The position numbers and the translations under genes are program-made. This document shows, piece after piece, positions 1 to 5,975 of a stretch of 6,059 nt of DNA (its first letter is position 1; every line of letters starts with the position of its first letter). Source of the stretch: Actinomycetes bacterium (GTDB lineage: Bacteria > Actinomycetota > Acidimicrobiia > Acidimicrobiales > RAAP-2). The DNA lies in contig JAJZMN010000067.1 in NCBI GenBank assembly GCA_021850345.1, positions 1 through 6,059 of the forward strand. Reading direction: 5' to 3'. The notes below the pieces were generated by a model. It did no database searches and had not been told where the DNA came from. It saw only the letters and a list, made by a program, of their open reading frames with translations.

Positions 1-13
1 GCCGCCAACGGCC

Positions 14-37
14 CGACCGGCCGTCCGACCGGCCGTC
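14..37. repeat. 12-bp tandem direct repeat upstream of the uvrA promoter
   Basis: The 12-mer CGACCGGCCGTC occurs twice, back to back and without mismatch (14-25 and 26-37). Each copy contains the palindrome CGGCCG. It lies just upstream of the LexA box and the uvrA -10 element. It could be a chance product of GC-rich intergenic DNA, the tail of an upstream gene, or a protein-binding site; nothing in the window decides this. The rest of 1-53 shows no recognisable gene or motif. Confidence 0.6.
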
Positions 38-53
38 CATCCACCGCCCAAGC

Positions 54-67
54 CGAACACGTGTTCG
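54..67. promoter_or_regulatory. LexA (SOS) operator upstream of uvrA
   Basis: CGAACACGTGTTCG is a perfect 14-bp palindrome. It matches the Gram-positive/actinobacterial LexA box (CGAAC-N4-GTTCG; Bacillus form CGAAC-RNRY-GTTCG) at every position. It ends one base before the -10 hexamer of the predicted uvrA promoter and 13 bases before the uvrA start codon, covering about -27 to -14. LexA bound here would block RNA polymerase, and RecA-stimulated LexA self-cleavage after DNA damage would release it. Excision-repair genes are classical SOS targets, which strengthens the call. Confidence 0.88.
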
Positions 68-68
68 C

Positions 69-74
69 TAGACT
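69..74 (+). promoter_or_regulatory. -10 element of uvrA, predicted leaderless start at 81
   Basis: TAGACT fits the actinobacterial TANNNT -10 pattern. Its last T lies seven bases before the GTG at 81. If the hexamer occupies -12 to -7, +1 falls on the G of the start codon, giving a leaderless mRNA. This agrees with the absence of a Shine-Dalgarno sequence in the short space before 81. No convincing -35 hexamer is seen at the usual distance (about 45-51 reads CGCCCAA), which is common in actinobacterial promoters. Confidence 0.6.
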
Positions 75-80
75 CTCGAC

Positions 81-2975
81 GTGGCGTCCACGCGCACCCG
101 GTATCCTCCCCACGTGTCCGGGCACTTGTTGATCCGGGGCGCCCGCGAGCACAACTTGCAGGACGTCTCCCTCGACCTTCCCCGCGATCGGCTGGTGGTC
201 TTCACGGGGCTCTCGGGCTCGGGCAAGTCGTCGCTCGCGTTCGACACCATCTACGCGGAGGGCCAGCGCCGCTACGTCGAGTCCCTCTCGGCGTACGCTC
301 GCCAGTTCCTCGGGCAGATGGACAAGCCCGACGTCGACTTCATCGAGGGGCTGTCGCCGGCGATCTCCATCGACCAGAAGTCCGCCTCGCGGAACCCTCG
401 CTCGACCGTCGGCACCATCACCGAGGTCTACGACTATCTCCGCCTCCTCTACGCGCGCATCGGCAAGCCGCACTGCCCGATCTGCGGGCGCCCCGTCGCG
501 CGCCAGACCCCCCAGCAGATCGTCGACCGCGTGCTGGAGCTGGACGAGGGCACGCGCTTTTGGGTGCTCGCTCCCGTCGTGCGGGGGCGCAAGGGCGAGT
601 ACGCCGGGCTGCTCGACGATCTGGCGAAGCAGGGCTTCTCCCGTGCCCGCGTCGACGGGACGGTGGTCGAGCTGGCGGACCGGCGCTCGGCGACGCTCGC
701 CCGCTACGAGCAGCACACGATCGAGGTCATCGTCGACCGGCTCGTCCGGCGAGACGGGATCCGCCAGCGGCTCACCGAGTCGATCGAGACGGCGCTCTCG
801 CTCACCGGTGGCACGGCGGAGGTGCAGGTGGTCGGCCCCGACGGCGAGCCACCGGCCGGCGCGGAGGCCATCACCTTCAGCCAGCACCTGGCCTGCCCGG
901 TCGACGGCATCAGCTTCGAGGAGCCCGCGCCGCGCAGCTTCTCGTTCAACTCGCCCTACGGCGCGTGCTCGACGTGCCTCGGCCTCGGCACGCGCTTCGA
1001 GGTGGACCCCGAGCTCGTCGTCCCCGACCCCTCGCTGTCGCTCGCCGGCGGGGCGCTCGCCCCGTGGGCCAACGCGCGCAGCGAGTACTTCACCGGGCTC
1101 CTCCACGGCATCGCGGAGCTGGGCGGCTTCTCCGTCGACACGCCGTGGTCCGCATTGCGTTCGAAGGACAAGAAGCTCGCCCTCTACGGCTCGGGCGCGA
1201 AGAAGGTGGCGGTCGAGTACCGAAACCGCTTTGGCCGCAGCCGCTCCTACGAGACGCACTACGAGGGGATCGTCCCATGGCTGCAGCGGCGTCACGCGGA
1301 CGCCGAGTCGGACTTCTCGCGCGAGCAGATCGAGCAGTACATGCGTGAGGTCGCCTGCCCGGCATGCGGCGGTGCACGGCTCAAGCCCGAGTCGCTGGCG
1401 GTCACGGTCGACGGCATGAGCATCTTCGAGCTCTGCAGCCTCTCGATCACCAAGGCCGTCGCACGGATCGAGGCGCTCGAGCTCTCCGAGCGCGACCACA
1501 TGATCGCGCAGCGCGTCCTGAAGGAGATCCGAGAGCGGATGCGGTTCCTCCTCGACGTCGGGCTCGACTACCTCTCGCTCGCGCGTGCGGCGGGCACGCT
1601 CTCGGGCGGCGAGGCCCAACGGATCCGCCTCGCGAGCCAGATCGGCAGCGGCCTCGTCGGCGTCCTCTACGTGCTGGACGAGCCCTCCATCGGCCTGCAC
1701 CAGCGTGACAACCAGCGCCTGATCCAGACCCTCGTGCGCCTCCGGGACCTCGGGAACACCGTGATCGTCGTGGAGCACGACGAGGAGACGATCCGCACGG
1801 CCGACCACGTGGTCGACATCGGGCCGGGCGCGGGGGAGCACGGCGGGCGCATCGTCCACTCCGGACCGGTCACCGGCAAGGGCGGCTTGCTGTCGAACGC
1901 CGAGTCGCTGACCGGCCTCTACCTGTCGGGGAAGCGCAAGATCCCCCTGCCCGACCGCCGCCGCCCCGGCACGGGCGAGGCCGTCGTCGTCCGCGGCGCG
2001 CGCGAGCACAACCTCGCGAACATCGACGTGGCCTTCCCGCTCGGCTGCCTCGTCGCCGTGACCGGCGTGTCGGGATCGGGCAAGTCGACGCTCGTGAACG
2101 AGATCCTCCTGCGCGCGCTCGCGCACGATCTCCACCGGGCCAAGGCGGTTCCCGGCCAGCACCGGACGATCGAGGGGATCTCCCACGTCGACAAGGTGGT
2201 CGACGTCGACCAGGCCCCGATCGGCCGGACGCCGCGCTCGAACCCCGCGACCTACACGGGCGTCTTCGACCACGTTCGCCGGCTGTTCGCGCAGACCCCG
2301 GAGGCCAAGGTCCGCGGCTACCAGCCCGGGCGCTTCTCGTTCAACGTGCGCGGCGGCCGCTGCGAGGCGTGCGCCGGCGACGGCACCATCAAGATCGAGA
2401 TGCACTTCCTCCCCGACGTCTACGTGCCCTGCGAGATCTGCGGGGGCGCCCGCTACAACCGCGACACGCTCGAGGTCACCTTCCGGGGGAAGAACATCGC
2501 CGAAGTCCTCGACATGTCCTGCGAGGAGGCGCTCGCGTTCTTCTCGCACCAGCCCCCCATCGCGCGCCACCTCCGCACGCTCGTGGACGTGGGCCTCGGC
2601 TATGTCCGCCTCGGCCAGCCGGCGCCGACGCTCTCGGGCGGCGAGGCCCAGCGCGTGAAGCTCGCGAGCGAGCTCAGCCGGCGCCCCACCGGCCACACGA
2701 TGTACATCTTGGACGAGCCGACGACCGGGCTGCACTTCGAGGACGTCCGCCGCCTCCTCGACGTGCTCAGCCGTCTGGTCGACCAGGGCAACACGGTCGT
2801 CGTGATCGAGCACAACTTGGACGTCGTCAAGTCCGCGGACTGGATCGTCGACCTCGGTCCCGACGGTGGCGATCGGGGCGGCATGATCGTGGCGGAGGGA
2901 ACGCCTGAGCAGGTGGCGAAGACTCCCGGCAGCTACACGGGTGAGGTGCTGCGGCCGGTCCTCGGCGTGCGCTGA
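81..2975 (+). CDS. uvrA: UvrABC excinuclease subunit A, damage-recognition ABC ATPase
   Basis: UvrA forms a dimer that scans DNA, recognises bulky lesions and loads UvrB in cytoplasmic nucleotide excision repair. The 964 residues are full length for the family (E. coli 940). ABC module I has Walker [10 protein letters not shown] (43-51), signature LSGGEAQR (507-514) and Walker [10 protein letters not shown] with D533/E534. Module II has Walker [10 protein letters not shown] (662-670), signature LSGGEAQR (851-858) and LDEPTTGLH with D878/E879. The C-terminal zinc module is intact (C761-x2-C764-x19-C784-x2-C787). The first zinc module reads C272-x2-D275 ... C296-x2-C299, with Asp in place of one Cys, a change I recall from other actinobacterial UvrAs. 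The usual 'ELEPR' before 'SFSFN' reads 'EPAPR'. The GTG at 81 is preferred because it coincides with a predicted transcription start seven bases after a -10. An in-frame GTG at 114 and TTGs at 126 and 129 lie closer to the conserved '[10 protein letters not shown]' and remain possible. Regulation by LexA is predicted. Confidence 0.98.
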   Translation: MASTRTRYPPHVSGHLLIRGAREHNLQDVSLDLPRDRLVVFTGLSGSGKSSLAFDTIYAEGQRRYVESLSAYARQFLGQMDKPDVDFIEGLSPAISIDQKSASRNPRSTVGTITEVYDYLRLLYARIGKPHCPICGRPVARQTPQQIVDRVLELDEGTRFWVLAPVVRGRKGEYAGLLDDLAKQGFSRARVDGTVVELADRRSATLARYEQHTIEVIVDRLVRRDGIRQRLTESIETALSLTGGTAEVQVVGPDGEPPAGAEAITFSQHLACPVDGISFEEPAPRSFSFNSPYGACSTCLGLGTRFEVDPELVVPDPSLSLAGGALAPWANARSEYFTGLLHGIAELGGFSVDTPWSALRSKDKKLALYGSGAKKVAVEYRNRFGRSRSYETHYEGIVPWLQRRHADAESDFSREQIEQYMREVACPACGGARLKPESLAVTVDGMSIFELCSLSITKAVARIEALELSERDHMIAQRVLKEIRERMRFLLDVGLDYLSLARAAGTLSGGEAQRIRLASQIGSGLVGVLYVLDEPSIGLHQRDNQRLIQTLVRLRDLGNTVIVVEHDEETIRTADHVVDIGPGAGEHGGRIVHSGPVTGKGGLLSNAESLTGLYLSGKRKIPLPDRRRPGTGEAVVVRGAREHNLANIDVAFPLGCLVAVTGVSGSGKSTLVNEILLRALAHDLHRAKAVPGQHRTIEGISHVDKVVDVDQAPIGRTPRSNPATYTGVFDHVRRLFAQTPEAKVRGYQPGRFSFNVRGGRCEACAGDGTIKIEMHFLPDVYVPCEICGGARYNRDTLEVTFRGKNIAEVLDMSCEEALAFFSHQPPIARHLRTLVDVGLGYVRLGQPAPTLSGGEAQRVKLASELSRRPTGHTMYILDEPTTGLHFEDVRRLLDVLSRLVDQGNTVVVIEHNLDVVKSADWIVDLGPDGGDRGGMIVAEGTPEQVAKTPGSYTGEVLRPVLGVR

Positions 2976-2980
2976 GCGCC

Positions 2981-2999
2981 GGGGCTTGGAGCCTCTTTT
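2981..2999 (+). terminator. Small intrinsic-terminator-like hairpin after uvrA
   Basis: Beginning five bases after the uvrA stop, GGGGCT (2981-2986) can pair with AGCCTC (2990-2995), with one G-U pair and a TGG loop. TTTT follows at 2996-2999 and then C. The stem is only six pairs and the T run is short, so it is weak by E. coli standards and may cause partial termination or mRNA 3'-end trimming. T runs are rare in this GC-rich window and the position is right, so chance is less likely. It suggests uvrC may be partly uncoupled from uvrA. Confidence 0.4.
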
Positions 3000-3033
3000 C
3001 GCGGCTGCACGGCGGCGTGCTCGGGCATGCCGA

Positions 3034-3064
3034 CGCCACAGTGGCGCGGCGGCGCCCCGGCCAC
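3034..3064 (+). other. Competing short hairpins in the uvrA-uvrC gap
   Basis: GTGGC at 3041-3045 can pair either with GCCAC just upstream (3035-3039, almost no loop; the practical stem is CGCCA/TGGCG at 3034-3046) or with a second GCCAC downstream (3060-3064). The two structures exclude each other, as in attenuator-type leaders. In DNA this GC-rich such short stems are expected by chance, and no peptide or ligand-binding fold is evident. Apart from this, the preceding terminator-like hairpin and a possible -10, I see nothing else in the 103-bp gap. Confidence 0.2.
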
Positions 3065-3066
3065 GC

Positions 3067-3072
3067 GAAAAT
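3067..3072 (+). promoter_or_regulatory. Possible -10 element for a leaderless uvrC transcript
   Basis: GAAAAT shares with the -10 consensus the A at the second position and the T at the sixth. Its last base is seven bases before the GTG at 3079, the same geometry as the uvrA promoter. It lacks the first T, and no -35 is visible. It is the only A/T-rich patch near the uvrC start. The alternative is that GGAG at 3073-3076 serves as a ribosome site, but it ends only two bases before the GTG, which is too close for a normal Shine-Dalgarno. Confidence 0.3.
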
Positions 3073-3078
3073 GGAGCG

Positions 3079-5079
3079 GTGCTGCAACGGCCGGCCACGG
3101 GCGACATCCCCGACGCTCCGGGCTCCTATCAGTTCTACGACGCCGACGGGCGGGTCCTGTACGTGGGGAAGGCCAAGTCCCTCCGGCACCGCCTGCCGAA
3201 CTACTTCCAGGACGCCGCCGCGTTGCCGCCGCGCACGGCGCAGATGGTCACCCAGGCTGCGCGTGTCGAGTGGGTCGTCGTCGCGACCGAGGTCGAGGCC
3301 CTCATGCTCGAGCACTCCCTCATCCAGGGCCACCAGCCGCGGTTCAACGTCCGGCTGAAGGACGACAAGAGCTACCCGTGGCTCGCGGTGACCGTATCGG
3401 ACGAGTGGCCACGGCCGATGGTGTACCGGGGCAAGAAGCGAAAGGGCGTTCGCTACTTCGGCCCGTACGGTCACGTCGGCGCGCTGCGCGAGACCCTCGA
3501 CCTCCTCCTGCGCAGCTTCCCGGTCCGCACCTGCTCGGACGCGAAGTTCCGCCGGCACGAACGGCTCGGGCGGCCGTGCCTCCTCTACGACATCGAGCGG
3601 TGCTCGGGCCCCTGTATCGCTGCGGTGGAGCACGATCGCTACCGCCAGTACGTCGACGACCTGATGCGGTTCTGCTCGGGGGACACGGCGCCGGTCGTCG
3701 CGCGTCTCGAGTCCGAGATGACCGACGCCGCGCAGGCGCTCGAGTACGAGCGGGCGGCTCGGGCACGTGACCAGCTGGTCGCCGTCCGAAAGGCCGCCGA
3801 GCATCAGCAGATGGTCTCGGACAGGCCCGAGGACTTCGACGTGGTGGGGATCGCCGAGGACGACCTCGAGGCCGCGGTGCAGGTGTTCCGTGTGCGGCGA
3901 GGCCGGGTGGTCGGGCGCAGCGGCTTCGTCGCCGACAAGGTCGAGGATCTGTCGCCGTCCCAGTTCGCGGGGCGGATCGTCGAGGAGATCTACGGGACGC
4001 CCGGCCACGAGGTACCGCGGCGGGTCTACCTGCCGGTCGAGCCGGAGTCCGCCGACGTGCTGTCGTCGTGGCTCTCGGGCGTGCGCGGTGCCGACGTCGC
4101 GCTCTGCGTGCCCAGGCGCGGCGCGAAGCGAGCTCTCCAAGAGACCGTGGCTAGGAACGCGCAAGAAGACCTCACGCGCCACCGGCTCCGCCGTGCCGCG
4201 GACCACAACGCCCGGTCGCGCGCGCTCACCGAGCTGCAAGCCGCGCTCGGTCTCCCCGCAGCGCCGCTGCGCATCGAGTGCTACGACATGAGCCATCTGC
4301 AGGGCACCGACTACGTGGGTTCGATGGTCGTCTTCGAGGACGCGTTGCCCAAGAAGTCGGACTACCGCAAGTTCGCGGTCAAGCACGTATTGGGCAACGA
4401 CGACTACGCCGCGATGCACGAGGTGCTGTCCCGGCGGCTCGGCGCCCTGGTGGCTGCGCGCGAGCGCAACGCTGCGGGAGCGGGCGCGACGGCCCCAGCG
4501 GGCGACCGGGAGGCACCCCGCGGGGACGCCCCCGCGCTCGACGGGTTGGTCCCCGTGGTGGCGCGGCCGGTGCGCCGCTTCGCGTACCCGCCGCAGCTGC
4601 TCCTCATCGACGGGGGCAAGGGACAGCTCGGGGTCGGCCAGCGGGTGCTCGAAGAGCTCGGGCTCAGCGGTGAGATCGAGCTGGCTGCGCTGGCCAAGCA
4701 GTTCGAGGAGGTCTACCGGCCGGGCACACCCGATCCGGTGCGCATCCCGCGCGGCTCCGAGGCGCTGTACCTGCTCCAACGGGTACGAGACGAGGCGCAT
4801 CGCTTCGCGATCACCTACCACCGGCAGCGCCGGGGAACGCGCATGACCCGCAGCGTGCTCGACGGCGTGCCCGGTCTCGGTCCGGCCCGAAGGGCGCGGC
4901 TCATGAAGGAGCTCGGCGGCATCCGGGCGGTACGGGCCGCCGGCCTGGACGACCTCCTCGCCCTGCCCTGGCTGCCCGATGTCGTGGCTCGAGCGGCCTA
5001 CGAGCAGCTCCACGGCGGGGGCGGTCGGGGAGCCATCGCGGACATCGGTGTTGCAGCAGGAGAGACTAGAGGGCAATGA
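3079..5079 (+). CDS. uvrC: UvrABC excinuclease subunit C, dual-incision nuclease
   Basis: UvrC binds the UvrB-DNA pre-incision complex and cuts 3' and then 5' of the lesion. From the GTG at 3079 it has 666 residues. The GIY-YIG 3' nuclease (about 10-92) shows G15-S-Y17, Y28-V-G30, K31, R38, E78 and N90, matching the catalytic set of T. maritima UvrC. Four cysteines (C152, C167, C175, C179) match the spacing of the [4Fe-4S] ligands reported for E. coli UvrC. The UVR domain for UvrB contact spans about 206-241 (EYERAARARDQL). The RNase H-like 5' nuclease has D403 (ECYDMSH), D511 (LLIDGGKGQ) and H574 (RDEAHRFA). An Ala/Gly/Pro/Arg-rich insert (about 456-500) precedes 'RRFAYPP'. At the C terminus the first helix-hairpin-helix is intact (VPGLG, 597-601) but the second reads LPWLP (629-633) in place of a G-x-G turn. 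The start was chosen because homology begins about ten residues later; the frame is open back to a GTG at 2941, overlapping uvrA by 35 bases. rapZ overlaps its stop. Confidence 0.97.
   Translation: MLQRPATGDIPDAPGSYQFYDADGRVLYVGKAKSLRHRLPNYFQDAAALPPRTAQMVTQAARVEWVVVATEVEALMLEHSLIQGHQPRFNVRLKDDKSYPWLAVTVSDEWPRPMVYRGKKRKGVRYFGPYGHVGALRETLDLLLRSFPVRTCSDAKFRRHERLGRPCLLYDIERCSGPCIAAVEHDRYRQYVDDLMRFCSGDTAPVVARLESEMTDAAQALEYERAARARDQLVAVRKAAEHQQMVSDRPEDFDVVGIAEDDLEAAVQVFRVRRGRVVGRSGFVADKVEDLSPSQFAGRIVEEIYGTPGHEVPRRVYLPVEPESADVLSSWLSGVRGADVALCVPRRGAKRALQETVARNAQEDLTRHRLRRAADHNARSRALTELQAALGLPAAPLRIECYDMSHLQGTDYVGSMVVFEDALPKKSDYRKFAVKHVLGNDDYAAMHEVLSRRLGALVAARERNAAGAGATAPAGDREAPRGDAPALDGLVPVVARPVRRFAYPPQLLLIDGGKGQLGVGQRVLEELGLSGEIELAALAKQFEEVYRPGTPDPVRIPRGSEALYLLQRVRDEAHRFAITYHRQRRGTRMTRSVLDGVPGLGPARRARLMKELGGIRAVRAAGLDDLLALPWLPDVVARAAYEQLHGGGGRGAIADIGVAAGETRGQ
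5069..5073 (+). promoter_or_regulatory. Ribosome binding region of rapZ inside the uvrC end
   Basis: GAGGG at 5069-5073 lies two bases before the rapZ ATG, and AGGAGAG at 5058-5064 lies further upstream. Neither has ideal spacing (two bases, and about eleven to thirteen). Together they make a purine-rich tract at the end of uvrC. With the ATGA overlap, ribosomes ending uvrC are probably the main source of rapZ initiation. Confidence 0.45.
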
Positions 5080-5930
5080 GCGAGTTCCTCTTCGTGACGG
5101 GGATGTCGGGCGCTGGCCGTTCGACTGCCGGCGCGGCGTTGGAGGACCTCGGCTGGTTCGTCATCGACAACCTGCCGCCCGCGCTCATGACGAAGGTCGC
5201 CGATCTCGTGGACGGCCCCGGCTCGGAGCACGACCGGGTGGCGCTCGTCATCGGGCGCGGCGGCGGGGAGTACCTGAACGAGGTCGCGCCGATCCGTGCA
5301 CACCTGCTCCAGTCGGGCCATGTCGTGAGGACCCTGTTCCTCGACGCGCCAGACGACGTGCTGATCCGCCGCTTCGAAGGCACGCGCCGGCGCCATCCCC
5401 TCGCCGCTCGCGGGGTCGAAGAGTCGGTCGCGGACGAACGTCGCCTGCTCCAGGCGCTGCGCGACGAAGCCGACGTCGTGATCGACACGGGCGACTTGAA
5501 CACGAACCAGCTGCGCCACCGGGTGATCGAGCTCTTCGGCGACCCGGTGCACGCGGCGCACATGCAGACCTCGGTCGTCTCGTTCGGCTACAAGCACGGC
5601 ATCCCGCTCGACGTCGACATCGTGCTCGACTGCCGTTTCCTGCCGAACCCGTACTGGGTGGACGAGCTGCGCTCCCACTCCGGGCTCGAGGCGCCGGTGC
5701 GAGACTACGTGCTCGCGCAGCCCGGCACGGTGGAGTTCCTGGACAAGATCGAAGAGCTCCTCGCGATGATCCTGCCGTCCTTCGAGCAGGAGGGGAAGTC
5801 GTACCTCACCGTGGCGCTCGGGTGCACCGGAGGACGGCACCGCTCGGTGGTGCTCGCCGAGGCGCTCACCGAGCGCCTGGCAGCCCGAGGCATCCGGGCG
5901 GCCTCGTTCCACCGCGACGTGGATCGCTAG
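5076..5930 (+). CDS. rapZ: RapZ/YvcJ family P-loop nucleotide-binding protein
   Basis: The 284 residues cover the whole RapZ (YvcJ) family. In E. coli, RapZ senses glucosamine-6-phosphate and, as an adaptor, delivers the small RNA GlmZ to RNase E. Actinobacteria lack GlmZ as far as I know, so the role here is open. The N-terminal kinase-like domain has P-loop G9-M-S-G-A-G-R-S-T17, with Arg15 where most families have Lys; mycobacterial and streptomycete members share this Arg. LEDLGWFVIDNLPP (22-35) is typical. The second nucleotide motif, D-x-R-x after a beta strand (DARN in E. coli), is replaced by GRGG at 60-63. The C-terminal domain, implicated in E. coli RNA and sugar-phosphate binding, has SFGYKHG (169-175), FLPNP (188-192), GCTGGRHRS (249-257) and a basic HRD near the end. 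The start ATG overlaps the uvrC stop as ATGA, indicating one transcript and translational coupling. In actinobacteria yvcK and whiA normally follow. Confidence 0.95.
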   Translation: MSEFLFVTGMSGAGRSTAGAALEDLGWFVIDNLPPALMTKVADLVDGPGSEHDRVALVIGRGGGEYLNEVAPIRAHLLQSGHVVRTLFLDAPDDVLIRRFEGTRRRHPLAARGVEESVADERRLLQALRDEADVVIDTGDLNTNQLRHRVIELFGDPVHAAHMQTSVVSFGYKHGIPLDVDIVLDCRFLPNPYWVDELRSHSGLEAPVRDYVLAQPGTVEFLDKIEELLAMILPSFEQEGKSYLTVALGCTGGRHRSVVLAEALTERLAARGIRAASFHRDVDR

Positions 5931-5936
5931 CCGCCT

Positions 5937-5966
5937 GCTCGCCGCGAGCGATCCCGGCTGCCGGGA
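5937..5966 (+). other. Two tandem small hairpins after rapZ
   Basis: GCTCG-CCG-CGAGC (5937-5949) and TCCCGG-CTG-CCGGGA (5952-5966) are perfect stems of five and six pairs with three-base loops, separated by two bases. They begin six bases after the rapZ stop. No T run follows, so they do not make an intrinsic terminator. They could stabilise or pause the mRNA between rapZ and the next gene, or be chance products of GC-rich sequence. Confidence 0.4.
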
Positions 5967-5975
5967 CTGGCGGGG

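Noticed and set aside
560..1419. Overlapping + strand frames of about 260 codons inside uvrA
   Set aside because: Arg/Ala/Ser/Pro-rich translations typical of shifted high-GC frames; uvrA is unbroken there.
2941..3078. N-terminal extension of uvrC to the GTG at 2941 or the TTG at 2986
   Set aside because: It would add up to 46 Arg/Ala-rich residues with no similarity to UvrC, overlap uvrA by 35 bases and cover the terminator-like hairpin; conserved sequence begins near 'GDIPDAPGSY'.
3071..3358. ATG at 3071 as an independent small gene
   Set aside because: It is out of frame with uvrC and its translation is low-complexity Ser/Arg/Pro/Thr, a shadow. It is kept only as a possible hint of a one-base sequence error at the uvrC start.
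2827..5076. 749-residue open frame on the - strand across all of uvrC
   Set aside because: Long antisense frames are expected opposite high-GC3 genes. The translation is Arg/Glu/Val/His-rich without family motifs, while the + strand holds a complete UvrC with all catalytic residues.
4998..5912. 304-residue open frame on the - strand across rapZ
   Set aside because: Same codon-bias shadow; the + strand encodes a full-length RapZ with recognisable motifs.
5952..5972. Intrinsic terminator after rapZ
   Set aside because: The hairpin is good but is followed by CTGGCGGGGG, with no T run.
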